Assembly (NCBI GenBank): GCA_017515535.1
Contig: JAFWFQ010000058.1
Coordinates: 1-35,775, forward strand
From: Parasporobacterium sp.
Lineage (GTDB): Bacteria; Bacillota; Clostridia; Lachnospirales; Lachnospiraceae
Direction of reading: 5' to 3'
DNA length: 35,775 nucleotides
Of the stretch, positions 15,846-25,472 are shown in pieces; position 1 is the first letter of the stretch, and the number at the start of each line of letters is the position of its first letter. The position numbers and the translations under genes were made by a program. A model generated the notes under the pieces. The model saw only the letters and a list, made by a program, of their open reading frames with translations, ran no database searches and was not told the DNA's origin.

Positions 15846-17333
15846 TTATTCTAACCCAAGTATACTATAGATTTTCTGCATATCAAGGCTGGCGCGGATC
15901 CCGTCTGCCAATAGATCATACTGCTCTTCTTTGTACTCCTGATAGGTCTTGCCGCGGCCTTTTGTATATTCAATTCCTTTTCGCTCGCAGATCAGCTTTA
16001 GCAATGCATCACGGAAGTCCTCCTCATCAAAGATCCCATGCAGATAAGACCCGGCTGCATTTTCCATAAAACAACCATCCGGAGAGCCTTCCAGGCTTGT
16101 AAAGACATGACCGTCCTCCAGCTGTTCAGATTCTCCCATATGGATCTCATAGCCTGTGATCCTGCGCCCGCTTAATGCTTCATAAGCACCGGTTATCGTT
16201 TGAATCACTCCGGTTTTCCGGGTTCTGGTCTTTTCTTCCGCAAAGATCGTTTTGACCGGAAGAAGTTCCATGCCTCGGATCGTTCCGAAACCTTCGACTC
16301 CGGATTCATCGGTCACGCTCTGTCCCATCATCTGATATCCGCCGCAGACACCGAAAATCAGAGTCCCGTTCGCGGCCTGGTGCTTGATCGCAGCCTCTAA
16401 GCCGTTCTCTCTCAGCCATTTCAGATCATCCATCGTACTTTTCGTACCCGGAAGAATGATCAGATCGGGATTTCCCAGTTCATCTGCACGGCCGACATAA
16501 CGGACTGATGCCTGCGCTTCCAGATCGAGCGCCTGGAAATCGGTGAAGTTTGAGATCTTCGGAAGACGGATCACGGCAATATCAATTTCTGCTGCAGCAT
16601 CTTTTACCGACAGAACTTCCGCAAGAGAATCCTCATCCTCGATATTGACCTTCATATAAGGTATTACCCCGAGAACCTCCTTCTTGCAAAGATCTTCCAG
16701 CATCTTAAGTCCCGGTTTCAGGATTTCGACATCTCCCCTGAACTTATTGATCAGAAGCCCCTTGATCCGCTCCTGCTCAGACGGCTCAAGAAGCGCAACC
16801 GTTCCGTAAAGCTGGGCAAATACTCCGCCCCGGTCAATATCTCCTACAAGGAGACACGGTGCATCAACCATTTCCGCCATTCCCATGTTAACGAAATCCT
16901 TATCCTTCAGGTTGATCTCCGCAGGGCTTCCGGCACCTTCGATCACGATAATATCGTATTGCTCCGCGAGCTCATTGTACGCATCAAGAATGACCTGACG
17001 GTATTTTTCTTTTTTCTTGTAATACTCCGTTGCGGTCATATTGCACTCGACTTCTCCGCGTACGATGACCTGGGAGCCCATATCCGTCGTCGGTTTTAAA
17101 AGGATCGGGTTCATTAGAACACTTGGCTCGATCCCACAGGCTTCCGCCTGGACGACCTGCGCTCTCCCCATCTCCAGATTTTCCTTTGTTATAAAGGAAT
17201 TCAATGCCATATTCTGGGACTTAAACGGGGCGACACGATACCCGTCCTGTTTAAAAACACGGCAAAGGCCTGCACAAACAAGACTCTTCCCTGCATTTGA
17301 CATTGTTCCGACGATCATGATTGGTTTCGCCAT
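15846..17333 (-). CDS. cbiP: cobyric acid synthase (adenosylcobyrinic acid a,c-diamide amidotransferase)
   Basis: Amidates four side chains of adenosylcobyrinate a,c-diamide using glutamine and ATP. 495 aa. N-terminal P-loop domain: MIVGTMSNAGKSLVCAGLCR, FKSQNMALNSFIT, and EGAGSPAEINLKDKD. C-terminal glutaminase domain: nucleophile Cys in FGVCGGYQMMGQ, with the catalytic His in SYLHGIFDEEDFRD. In-frame TTG 17339 is possible, but GGAG lies 7 nt before ATG 17333. 43 nt downstream of cobD. Confidence 0.95.
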   Translation of the reverse strand: MAKPIMIVGTMSNAGKSLVCAGLCRVFKQDGYRVAPFKSQNMALNSFITKENLEMGRAQVVQAEACGIEPSVLMNPILLKPTTDMGSQVIVRGEVECNMTATEYYKKKEKYRQVILDAYNELAEQYDIIVIEGAGSPAEINLKDKDFVNMGMAEMVDAPCLLVGDIDRGGVFAQLYGTVALLEPSEQERIKGLLINKFRGDVEILKPGLKMLEDLCKKEVLGVIPYMKVNIEDEDSLAEVLSVKDAAAEIDIAVIRLPKISNFTDFQALDLEAQASVRYVGRADELGNPDLIILPGTKSTMDDLKWLRENGLEAAIKHQAANGTLIFGVCGGYQMMGQSVTDESGVEGFGTIRGMELLPVKTIFAEEKTRTRKTGVIQTITGAYEALSGRRITGYEIHMGESEQLEDGHVFTSLEGSPDGCFMENAAGSYLHGIFDEEDFRDALLKLICERKGIEYTKGRGKTYQEYKEEQYDLLADGIRASLDMQKIYSILGLE

Positions 17334-17376
17334 TTTCAAACTCCATTCTAAAAGCCGCTATCTTTGCTCGTCCGGC

Positions 17377-18441
17377 TTATTTTCCGGTCTCCTCTTTTTT
17401 CAATTCCTCCCAGATTCCGATCAGGGCTCTGTTCTCTTCCGGGGAGCGGACTCCGATCCGGTAGAACCCTTCGGTCAGTCCGGTATAATTGGAACAGGAA
17501 CGGATCAGGATCCCTCTTTCAAGAAAACGATCTGCAAGATCCGCTTCTCCTTTGAAGAAAATATAGTTTGCCGCAGGCTCCCCGATAAGATCCACTCCAA
17601 GCCTTCGCATCTCAGAAATCAGATATGCCCGCTCATCTTTGATCAGTTTTTTCGTTTTTTCTACATACTCATCTTCCTGCAAAGCAGCCATTGCTGCTGC
17701 CTGTGCGGGAATGGAAACATTCCAGGGCTGGATCACACCGCGGATCATCGTAAGCAGTTCCGTATTTGCGGAAAGCAGATATCCGAAACGGATCCCCGCC
17801 ATTCCATAGATCTTGGTATAGGCTTTGAGGATCATCAGATGCGGATAGTCTTTCAGATGATCTTTCATTGTAAACATCCCTTCCTCTTCCATAAAAGGGA
17901 GGAAGCACTCATCCAGCATAAACCAGGTTTCGGTCTCCTCACAGCGTGCAGCGATCTTAAACAGAAAATCCCGGGACATGATCTGTCCGGTCGGATTATT
18001 GGGATTACAAAGAAACAGAAGCTCCACATCCTCTGTAATATGATCCAGGATGGTTTCTGTTAAAACAAATGCATCCTTCTCTTCTAGCGTTTCATAAAGA
18101 ACCGCCCCGCCATTGATCCTGACCGCCGTTTCATATTCTTTAAACGTCGGCGCCGTGACCATTGCCTGAAGAGGAAGGATCGCCTGACAGGCTGCATAGA
18201 TCAATTCGGAGGCTCCGTTTCCGAGGATCACATTCTCAGCTGCCGCGGAATCACCCAATTCTTTTTTCGCTATTTTTTCCCGCAGTTCTGTCCTCTCACA
18301 ATCCGGATAACAGGATGCCATCGAAAGAGAGTCGATGATCGCTCTCTTACAGGACTGCGGCATTCCATATGGATTTACGTTTACCGAAAAGTCATACGTG
18401 ACCCGGTTGCGATAAATATCGCCACCATGATTGCTTCGCAA
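17377..18441 (-). CDS. cobD: L-threonine-O-3-phosphate decarboxylase (CobD family)
   Basis: PLP enzyme making (R)-1-amino-2-propanol phosphate, the linker of the nucleotide loop. 354 aa, aspartate aminotransferase fold. Seen: HGGDIYRNRVTYDFSVNVNP, GNGASELIYA, CNPNNPTGQIMS, DECFLPFMEE, and AYTKIYGMAGIRFGYLLS with the PLP lysine. Start is TTG 18441, about 6 nt after AGGAGGT, because the conserved HGGD motif begins at residue 5. The start lies 61 nt inside the end of cbiB, so expression is coupled. CbiB next to it uses the product. Confidence 0.92.
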   Translation of the reverse strand: MRSNHGGDIYRNRVTYDFSVNVNPYGMPQSCKRAIIDSLSMASCYPDCERTELREKIAKKELGDSAAAENVILGNGASELIYAACQAILPLQAMVTAPTFKEYETAVRINGGAVLYETLEEKDAFVLTETILDHITEDVELLFLCNPNNPTGQIMSRDFLFKIAARCEETETWFMLDECFLPFMEEEGMFTMKDHLKDYPHLMILKAYTKIYGMAGIRFGYLLSANTELLTMIRGVIQPWNVSIPAQAAAMAALQEDEYVEKTKKLIKDERAYLISEMRRLGVDLIGEPAANYIFFKGEADLADRFLERGILIRSCSNYTGLTEGFYRIGVRSPEENRALIGIWEELKKEETGK

Positions 18442-19424
18442 ACAATACCTCCTAAAATCAGGATCGCGGATGAAACATACATCAGTTTCACGGATCGTTT
18501 TATGTCGATCGCCTTGATCGGGCGGATATCATCACCAAGAAACGGTTTTTCATGCAGCTCTCCAAAGTAGGAAGCGTTTCCGGCGAGCTGCACATTTAAT
18601 GCGCCGGCACATGCGGACTCTGTCTGTGCGGAATTCGGGCTGGCATGTTTTTTCCGATCACGCAGAAACGTCCTCCAGGCACATCTCCCATCGAAACCGC
18701 AGACAAAAGCTGCAAGGACAAAACAGACGCCTGATACTCTTGCCGGAACAAAATTCAGGACATCATCCAGCTTTGCAGCCGCCGTTCCGAAATACCGGTA
18801 TTTATCATTTTTATATCCAACCATGGAATCCATGGTATTCACAGCTTTGTAAAAATACATTCCCGGGATACCGAAGACCAGGAAAAACATCATTGGCGCA
18901 ATCACTCCGTCCGACGTGTTTTCCGCGACCGTCTCAACGGTTGCTTTCATGATTCCTCTCCGGTCCAGAGACTGGGTATCGCGTCCTACGATCATTGATA
19001 CCGCGGTCCTGGAATCTTCCAGCGAGCCGGTCCTTAAGGCATCATATACCCTATTTGCCGCTTTGGCCAGAGACTTTCCTGCAAGCATCTGCCAGCACAT
19101 GATAAATGCAAGGATCGCCTGAAGATACCAGCCGACAAAACCGCATGCCCAGATGATCAGAAAACTGAGTCCGGTCGTAACGATGCAGACGACGAGAACA
19201 AGAATGATCCCGGCACGGAATTTCTTATCTTTGTCTTCCTCCCGTCCTTCTCCCATCGGGATCCATTTTCGCAGAAACTTTTCTGTCAGACTGATCAGTT
19301 TTCCGATTCCGACGACCGGATGGATCATTCCAAACGGATCCCCGATCAGGAGATCAAGAAGGCTTGCCGCTATCAGGATAATGATTCGAAGTCCAAATAA
19401 TTGTACGATCCCGGCAAATATCAT
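18381..19424 (-). CDS. cbiB: adenosylcobinamide-phosphate synthase, membrane protein
   Basis: Attaches aminopropanol phosphate to adenosylcobyric acid. 347 aa, with hydrophobic helices near residues 5-30, 75-115, 195-215, 240-260 and 315-345. Seen: LLDLLIGDPFGMIHPVVGIG, IVGRDTQSLDRRGIMKATVETVAENTSDGV (split here as family signature around residues 145-175), and YKNDKYRYFGTAAAKLDDVLNF. ATG 19424 shares ATGA with the stop of cbiA. Its last 61 nt overlap cobD. Confidence 0.94.
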   Translation of the reverse strand: MIFAGIVQLFGLRIIILIAASLLDLLIGDPFGMIHPVVGIGKLISLTEKFLRKWIPMGEGREEDKDKKFRAGIILVLVVCIVTTGLSFLIIWACGFVGWYLQAILAFIMCWQMLAGKSLAKAANRVYDALRTGSLEDSRTAVSMIVGRDTQSLDRRGIMKATVETVAENTSDGVIAPMMFFLVFGIPGMYFYKAVNTMDSMVGYKNDKYRYFGTAAAKLDDVLNFVPARVSGVCFVLAAFVCGFDGRCAWRTFLRDRKKHASPNSAQTESACAGALNVQLAGNASYFGELHEKPFLGDDIRPIKAIDIKRSVKLMYVSSAILILGGIVCEAIMVAIFIATGSRMTFR

Positions 19425-20812
19425 TTCACTGCTCTCCTGCCATCATGATATTCTTTCGCTTTCTGCAGGAAGCGGTATAACAATTTCGGATTATTATAAA
19501 AATAGAAATGGGGAAATCCTGCCTCGAGTGTATCCGTATGGAAGATGCAGTCCCATCCGCGGCTTCCAACCGGCTTTTCGGCATGAAAACCCTGTCCGTT
19601 TTCCGTGCTGTCCCAATAATGGAACTCATGTCCGCGGATCGACTCTCCCGCACAGCCGAGCAGCCCATCCTTCAAGATCTTTGCTTCAATATATCCAAAA
19701 CGTCCCAGCTTATGGGTCGGAAATCCTTCCCCTGAAAGGATGCCGGTCATTTCATGTTTTCGGCCGTTCTCATCTTCCAGCGTTTTCCCCAGATACATAA
19801 AGCCTCCGCATTCCGCGATGCATGGCATCCCATCCCGGACCGCATTCCGGATACTTTCACGCATTTCCTGATTCGCTGCAAGCTCTGCACCGTAATTTTC
19901 CGGATAACCGCCGCCAAAAACCAATGCGGAGATTCCCTCCGGAATTGTTTTATCTTCCAGTGGAGAGAACCGGATGATCTCCGCACCCATCTGCTCTGCA
20001 AGTTCAAAATTTTCCGTATAGTAGAAAGAAAACGCTGCATCAAACGCGACTCCGATCTTAACCTTTGGTTCATCTACGGAATAGCTCAACGTCGGAATCT
20101 CAGGTTCTTTCCCTTCAACTTCCGGAGCCGTTTCAGAGAGCGCAATGATCCCATCGATATCGAGGGTATCTCCCATCGCCTCCGCAAGTGTTTCGCTCCA
20201 TGTCTGAAAGGAGCGGATCTCTTCCGGAGCAACAAGTCCTAAATGTCTTGAAGGGACCTCAAGGTCTTTGATCTCCGGAACATATCCCAGGGCCTTTACG
20301 CCGGTTTCCTTTTCAATGATCTCTTTGAGCCGGCTGTAGATCATTCCGTTGGTGCGGTTTAAGATCACGCCTTTGATCTGACTGTCTTTTTTATATTCTT
20401 TAAACCCTTTGACGATTGCAGTAAGAGAAAGACTGGAACCTTTTCCGTCAATGACAAGGATCACAGGAGTTGAGGTAACACGTGCAACATCATAAGCACT
20501 CGCATCCGTAAGAACTCCTCCAAGACCGTCATAGTAACCCATAACGCCTTCAATTACCGTAATATCCGCCTTCTCCGCTTTCTTCTTAAGAAGATAGTTC
20601 AGGGTTTCAGCCTCTGTAAAATAGGTATCCAGATTTCCCGACGGGACACCGAGGACCTGGCGGTGAAACATCGGATCAATATAATCCGGGCCGCATTTAA
20701 ACGCAGAAACATTCAGCCCCTTCTTTTTCAGGAGCGTAATGATTCCGCATGTGATCATAGTTTTTCCGCTGCCGCTTTTCGGCGCACAAAGTAGGATTCG
20801 ATTTTGTTTCAT
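19421..20812 (-). CDS. cbiA: cobyrinic acid a,c-diamide synthase
   Basis: Amidates the a and c acetate side chains of cobyrinate with glutamine and ATP. 463 aa. ATPase domain: APKSGSGKTMITCGIITLL, FKCGPDYIDPMFH, EGVMGYYDG, and GVILNR. Glutaminase domain: GGGYPENYGAEL and nucleophile Cys in IAECGGFMYLGKTL, with GHEFHYWD near the C-terminus. No clear Shine-Dalgarno precedes ATG 20812, which follows the cbiJET stop by 3 nt; translational coupling is likely. Confidence 0.95.
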   Translation of the reverse strand: MKQNRILLCAPKSGSGKTMITCGIITLLKKKGLNVSAFKCGPDYIDPMFHRQVLGVPSGNLDTYFTEAETLNYLLKKKAEKADITVIEGVMGYYDGLGGVLTDASAYDVARVTSTPVILVIDGKGSSLSLTAIVKGFKEYKKDSQIKGVILNRTNGMIYSRLKEIIEKETGVKALGYVPEIKDLEVPSRHLGLVAPEEIRSFQTWSETLAEAMGDTLDIDGIIALSETAPEVEGKEPEIPTLSYSVDEPKVKIGVAFDAAFSFYYTENFELAEQMGAEIIRFSPLEDKTIPEGISALVFGGGYPENYGAELAANQEMRESIRNAVRDGMPCIAECGGFMYLGKTLEDENGRKHEMTGILSGEGFPTHKLGRFGYIEAKILKDGLLGCAGESIRGHEFHYWDSTENGQGFHAEKPVGSRGWDCIFHTDTLEAGFPHFYFYNNPKLLYRFLQKAKEYHDGRRAVK

Positions 20813-20815
20813 AAC

Positions 20816-22807
20816 TCAAAAAGTAATGATATAGACCGGGTTTTCCGCAGTCATGAGATGATAATGTCCTGCTACTCTTCCGCGGGAGATCTGCATCTGA
20901 ACGATTTCTCCGCCAAACTCTAACGCCTGCGCAAGAGATTCCGGTGTAATCACATTCATTACAAACCTTGTCTCCGGGTTCTTTGAGCGGATCAGTTCTA
21001 CGATTTCTTTCAGATTCCCCTTGGTTCCGCCTAAGAAAACATGAGTCGGCGCCGGAAGATCTTTCAGGCATTCCGGCGCAAGACCGGGAACGACCTCAAG
21101 ATTATCCACACAGAATTTTTGTGCGTTTTTCCGGATCAGTTCCACTGCCTCTTCATTCGTTTCGATTGCATAAACTTTTCCTTCTGTACAATAGCCCGCG
21201 ATCTCAACGGACACGGAACCGGTTCCGGCTCCGACATCATAAACGACCGCATCCTTTGTCAGCTTCAGCTTGGAGATGGAAACACTTCTGATCTCTTCTT
21301 TCGTCATCGGGACCTTTCCGCGGATAAACTCTCCGTCCGGAACGCCAAATCCGCCTGTCTTCACAACCGGATCAGGGTTTTCAAATAAGGCAACGGAAAG
21401 AGAGGTGATTTCTTTCCCTGTAAAGTCAGCAGGTGTTCCGCTAAGGATCGTCTCATCCGGATAGGAAAACCGGGAGCCGACAGTTACGCGGACCTCGTTC
21501 AGCCCAAGAGCCAAAAGCTTGCCGCATATATTTGAGACCTCTTCTTTACTTCCAAGCAACGTACAGACTTTTTTATTCGTACGGATCCGATCGATCAGAT
21601 TCACGTTCTGTCCATGCACACTGGTAAACAGGCAGTCATCCCAGGATTTCCCGAGCCGGTCCATAAAATAAACCGGAGAAGAAATACCAGGAATAAATTT
21701 CAGTTCTATTTCCGGCTTCTGCTTCAAAACTTCCGAAAGTCCTTTCGCTCCGGAAAAATATCCGATATCTCCGGAAAGCAGGATCGCTACTTTTTTATAC
21801 TCCGGATGTGTATCGATATATGTCGCAATCTCGTCTTTCAGATATGCTTTATAAAATGGTTTTTCAACCGGGTATGCTTCGAGCATCCGCGCTGCACCGA
21901 TCAGGCAGTCACTATCCTCTATAGCCTTTACAGCCTCGCCCGTCATAAGGTCTTTGCTTCCCGGCCCGATCCCTACAAGATAAACCGTTTTTGAAACAGA
22001 AGGATCCTTCTCTTCCGCCTCGGGAATACCTTTGGAAAGACTGTATTTTGTTTTTAAAACAGAGAGCATTTCTTCCAATGAGAATACATCTTTTGCCTCC
22101 TCTTCCGGGCGGCCGATCACGACGATCCCGACACCTGCACGGACAGCCGCATCCCATTTTGCCTGAAAGCCGCCTGCATCTCCTGTATTTTTTGTTACCA
22201 TCCATGCTGCATCATATTCTTTCAGCATGGCATAATTGATCTCTTCCCCAAACGGACCCTGGGCCGCTATGATCCTGCGTCCCGGAAATCCGAGTTCTTT
22301 GCACATCTGAACGACTTCCGCGCTGGAGAGGACTCTTGCGATCAGACGTTCCTGAAATCCGGTCAGTTTTGTAAAGGCCGAAAGTTCCTTGCTCCCGGTC
22401 GTAAGGAAAATATTTCCTTTGGTCTTCTCCAGGAATTCAACCGCCTCTTCCGTATTTTCCACGATGACTGCTTTTTCCGTACCGGATACGCTCAGGTCTG
22501 CCTCATTTCGTTTTACACGCAGATACGGAACAAAAGTTGTCTCACATGCACTTCGGATATTCTGCGAAACATTCGTCGCATACGGATGCGTCGCATCGAT
22601 CCCAAGATCCGGGCTTACTTCTTTTAAAAGCGCCGTCATCTCTTCCGCATCAAGTCTCCCTGTATGAACGCAAAGATTCTCTGCCTCCGGAAGGAGATCC
22701 TTTCCGTATCCCGTAGCAACGCAGACATGTACCTGCGCGTCAGTTCCGCTTAAATATTCTGCAATTTTGCGGCCCTCAATCGTGCCGCCCCAAAGAACTA
22801 TTTTCAT
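20816..22807 (-). CDS. cbiJ-cbiE-cbiT: triple fusion: cobalt-precorrin-6A reductase (CbiJ) - precorrin-7 C5-methyltransferase (CbiE) - precorrin-6B C15-methyltransferase/decarboxylase (CbiT)
   Basis: One 663-residue chain for three consecutive corrin steps. CbiJ, 1 to about 250: MKIVLWGGTIEGRKIAEYL, DATHPYATNVSQNI, PYLRVKR, and AAQGPFGEEIN. CbiE, about 270-470: VYLVGIGPGSKDLMTGEA, LLSGDIGYFSGA, and IPGISSPVYFMDRLG, a tetrapyrrole methylase fold. CbiT, about 475-663: MTKEEIRSVSISKLKL, SAM-binding VYDVGAGTGSVSVEIA, and FLGGTKGNLKEIVELI. CbiE-CbiT fusions (CobL-like) are well known; adding CbiJ at the front is less usual. A linker near 250-270 (EAEEKDPSVS) joins J to E. No frameshift is seen. 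Confidence 0.93.
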   Translation of the reverse strand: MKIVLWGGTIEGRKIAEYLSGTDAQVHVCVATGYGKDLLPEAENLCVHTGRLDAEEMTALLKEVSPDLGIDATHPYATNVSQNIRSACETTFVPYLRVKRNEADLSVSGTEKAVIVENTEEAVEFLEKTKGNIFLTTGSKELSAFTKLTGFQERLIARVLSSAEVVQMCKELGFPGRRIIAAQGPFGEEINYAMLKEYDAAWMVTKNTGDAGGFQAKWDAAVRAGVGIVVIGRPEEEAKDVFSLEEMLSVLKTKYSLSKGIPEAEEKDPSVSKTVYLVGIGPGSKDLMTGEAVKAIEDSDCLIGAARMLEAYPVEKPFYKAYLKDEIATYIDTHPEYKKVAILLSGDIGYFSGAKGLSEVLKQKPEIELKFIPGISSPVYFMDRLGKSWDDCLFTSVHGQNVNLIDRIRTNKKVCTLLGSKEEVSNICGKLLALGLNEVRVTVGSRFSYPDETILSGTPADFTGKEITSLSVALFENPDPVVKTGGFGVPDGEFIRGKVPMTKEEIRSVSISKLKLTKDAVVYDVGAGTGSVSVEIAGYCTEGKVYAIETNEEAVELIRKNAQKFCVDNLEVVPGLAPECLKDLPAPTHVFLGGTKGNLKEIVELIRSKNPETRFVMNVITPESLAQALEFGGEIVQMQISRGRVAGHYHLMTAENPVYIITF

Positions 22808-22841
22808 CGATCCTGATCCTATATCTAAACTACCAGCTTAT

Positions 22842-23573
22842 TTAAATTTTGTATCCTCTCGGAGTTACCATATGTCCGCCCAGATCTTTCGTCTGGGAAT
22901 TCCCGACAAATACTGTCGTAAACATATCAACCTGCGTATCACGCAGTTCCTTCAGGGTAAGGACTGTTACACTTTCTCCTTCCCTTCCGATATTCCGGAC
23001 AAATCCGCACACGGTCTCCGGATCTTTGTATTCCAGCATCATATCGCAGACTTTTTGGAGATAGTCATGGCGTTTTTTGCTTGACGGATTATAAAGTGCA
23101 ATTACAAAATCTGCCTGTGCCGCCGCACGAATCCTCTTTTCGATCTTCTCCCATGGAGTCAGAAGATCACTCAGACTGATGATTGCCAGGTCGTGCGTGA
23201 TCGGAGCGCCCAAAACAGCAGCGCCCGAAAACGCTGCGGAAACACCCGGGATCACGATGATCTCGACATCCGGAAACTCTGCTTCCGCGATTTCATAAAT
23301 GATCCCTGCCATTCCATAGAGCCCGGAATCTCCGCTGCAGACCATTGCGACTTTCCGCTCTTTCTGCGCTTCTTCAAGAGCCATCCGGCAGCGCTCTGCC
23401 TCTCTTGTCATACCGGTCTGGAGAAACTCTTTCTCCGGGAAATGAGGCTTTAACAAATCATTATAAACGGTATATCCAACGATACAGTCACTCTGTTCCA
23501 AAGCCCTGATCGCTTCCATGGTCATTTTTTCATAAGCTCCGGGACCCATCCCGATCACATATAACTGTTTCAA
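22842..23573 (-). CDS. cbiH: cobalt-precorrin-3 C17-methyltransferase
   Basis: SAM-dependent methylation at C17 with ring contraction. 243 aa. Seen: LYVIGMGPGAYEKMTMEA, CIVGYTVYNDL, VCSGDSGLYGMAG, IPGVSAAFSGAAVLGAPITHD, FVIALYNPSSKKR, and VRNIGREGE. Start is TTG 23573, preceded by AGGAGGAAGGAAAC. 41 nt after cbiG. Confidence 0.94.
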   Translation of the reverse strand: MKQLYVIGMGPGAYEKMTMEAIRALEQSDCIVGYTVYNDLLKPHFPEKEFLQTGMTREAERCRMALEEAQKERKVAMVCSGDSGLYGMAGIIYEIAEAEFPDVEIIVIPGVSAAFSGAAVLGAPITHDLAIISLSDLLTPWEKIEKRIRAAAQADFVIALYNPSSKKRHDYLQKVCDMMLEYKDPETVCGFVRNIGREGESVTVLTLKELRDTQVDMFTTVFVGNSQTKDLGGHMVTPRGYKI

Positions 23574-23614
23574 AGTTTCCTTCCTCCTGTTTGATTACTT
23601 CTTAATACCAGAAC

Positions 23615-24649
23615 TCAGAACCTGATGGAAAACGGCCGTCTGCATGCCGCAAGCGTAACCTGTGGATAACAGGTCTTTTTTACGATCAGGTCTCCGCCCT
23701 CACAGACGGCTGCCCTTTCACAGACCGTCGAAACCCCTGTAACACTTTCTACAAATTCCGATTTAGAGAAATCTCCTTCCAGTGCGGAAAGCTTCTCCGC
23801 CGGATAAGTTTTAAACGGGATCTTATGTTTTTCTGCAAAAGCTAAAAGTCCCTTTTCTTCCGCTTTCAGGTCAATACTCGCCAGTTCTGAAACCGCGCGA
23901 AAATCCAGTTCGTTTTCCTGACAGAATGTTGAAACTGCTTCTTCAACCATCTCCTGCGGGGTATCTTTTCTGCAGCCGATCCCAAGGACAAGATCCGGGA
24001 CGATCAGTTTCAAACATTGATCCTTCCCCTTCTCACGTTTTCTGTCAGTAATATGAATATACATCATATTTTCCTGTCCTTCGTAAGAAACAAGCCCCTC
24101 GGGCATATCTCCTTCCACAGGATATTCCGAAAGCAAACCGACTTCTTTTCCGGAAAGGATCTCTACAGAGATAAATTTTGCGGTCTTCCAGTTCGCAACA
24201 AAAAGACCGTTATCTCTTGCGAAAACATCTACGGCGAATTTGCCGTCGAGATCGGATGCGGTCGTGATCACCGGATCTGCTCCTGTCATTGCCGCAATCA
24301 TGTGGGTATACGCATTCGCACCTCCCGCATGTCCGGAAAGAAGAGAGATACAGTGTCTTGCCTTATCATCTAAAACAACGACTGCCGGATCAAGTGATTT
24401 GTGCCGGAGCACCGGTGCGATCGCCCGGACAGCAATTCCCGTTGCACAGATAAAGAGGATTATTTCGTATTCTGTAAAATGCTCCCTTACATAGTCTTCC
24501 ATCTTTCCTTCAACAGAAAGTTCCGGAAGCATTTTCGTTTTTACGATATGCTCCGTCGTAAGATCCGGTTCATGAAGGATCCATTCCTTCCTGACCTTTT
24601 CCCCAAGTTCATATCCGTTTTTACTGCAGGATACTATCAGTACTTTCAT
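23615..24649 (-). CDS. cbiG: cobalt-precorrin-5A hydrolase
   Basis: Opens the delta-lactone of cobalt-precorrin-5A, releasing acetaldehyde, a step specific to the anaerobic pathway. 344 aa from MKVLIVSCSKNGYELGEKV. Seen: FICATGIAVRAIAPVL, DDKARHCISLLSGHAGGAN, TASDLDGKFAVDVFA, and C-terminal domain LGIGCRKDTPQEMVEEAV with ELASIDLKAEEKGL. The frame stays open further upstream into cbiF, but ATG 24649 with AAAGGG and the conserved N-terminus fixes the start, 4 nt after the cbiF stop. Confidence 0.94.
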   Translation of the reverse strand: MKVLIVSCSKNGYELGEKVRKEWILHEPDLTTEHIVKTKMLPELSVEGKMEDYVREHFTEYEIILFICATGIAVRAIAPVLRHKSLDPAVVVLDDKARHCISLLSGHAGGANAYTHMIAAMTGADPVITTASDLDGKFAVDVFARDNGLFVANWKTAKFISVEILSGKEVGLLSEYPVEGDMPEGLVSYEGQENMMYIHITDRKREKGKDQCLKLIVPDLVLGIGCRKDTPQEMVEEAVSTFCQENELDFRAVSELASIDLKAEEKGLLAFAEKHKIPFKTYPAEKLSALEGDFSKSEFVESVTGVSTVCERAAVCEGGDLIVKKTCYPQVTLAACRRPFSIRF

Positions 24650-24653
24650 CCCT

Positions 24654-25412
24654 TTATTCTTCGCTTCCTTTTCGGAACTCGGTTGAGAATGTCGGATCAT
24701 ACAGCTTTGACAATTTATAATCGCTGTCCAATACATGACCCACAACAATCATCGCGGTTTTTGTGATACCTTCTTTTGCCATTGCTTCCGGAAGTTCTGT
24801 CAGCGTTGTCCGAAGGATCTTCTGATCCGGCCAGGTTGCCTTATATACAACCGCGACCGGAGTTTCCGGCTCAAAACCGCCTTCGATCAGATCTGCTTTG
24901 ACTTTGTCTGCAAGCGAGGATGAAAGGAATAGCAGCATGGTCGCCTTATGACATGCCATGGACTTAAGGCTCTCTTTCTCCGGAACCTCTGTTCTTCCTT
25001 CTGCTCTGGTAATAATAATCGTCTGAGAGACATCCGGCAGGGTATATTCGACTTTCAGTGCGGAAGCAACACCGGACATGGAGCTGACGCCCGGACAAAC
25101 ATCATATTCAATTTCCTTTTTATCCAGTTCGTCCATCTGCTCTTTGATCGCTCCGTAAATCGAAGGATCTCCGGTATGAAGGCGGACAGTCATCAGTCCT
25201 TTTTCTTCTGCCTCATAGATCACCTTTAATACCTCATCCAGCGTCATATATGCACTGTCATAGATCTGACAGCCTTCTTTTGCGTTTTTTAAAAGACCGG
25301 GATTGACCAGAGAGCCGGCATAAATGATCACATCCGCCTCCTGCAAAAATCTCTGTCCCCTGACAGTAATGAGATCTTCTGCTCCCGGACCTGCTCCAAC
25401 AAAATGTACCAT
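24654..25412 (-). CDS. cbiF: cobalt-precorrin-4 C11-methyltransferase
   Basis: SAM-dependent methylation at C11. 252 aa. Seen: VHFVGAGPGAEDLITVRGQR, IIYAGSLVNPGLL, RLHTGDPSIYGAIKEQMDEL, PGVSSMSGVASALKVEYTLP, and TRAEGRTEVPE. ATG 25412 has GGAGGAAAG upstream. It lies 60 nt after cbiD; the next gene, cbiG, starts 4 nt after its stop. Confidence 0.96.
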   Translation of the reverse strand: MVHFVGAGPGAEDLITVRGQRFLQEADVIIYAGSLVNPGLLKNAKEGCQIYDSAYMTLDEVLKVIYEAEEKGLMTVRLHTGDPSIYGAIKEQMDELDKKEIEYDVCPGVSSMSGVASALKVEYTLPDVSQTIIITRAEGRTEVPEKESLKSMACHKATMLLFLSSSLADKVKADLIEGGFEPETPVAVVYKATWPDQKILRTTLTELPEAMAKEGITKTAMIVVGHVLDSDYKLSKLYDPTFSTEFRKGSEE

Positions 25413-25472
25413 CTTAATCTTTCCTCCTCCGTCTCCGTTTTTCTTTTCAAATAAGTATTTCTGTTATTCTGA

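Noticed and set aside
17041..18063. 340-codon open frame on the + strand
   Set aside because: It is antisense to cbiP and cobD, has no ribosome site and no recognisable domain; a shadow of the real genes.
24650..24748. Upstream extension of cbiG to 24748
   Set aside because: The extra residues overlap cbiF, look unlike CbiG, and the conserved MKVLIVSCSKNG start with a ribosome site is at 24649.
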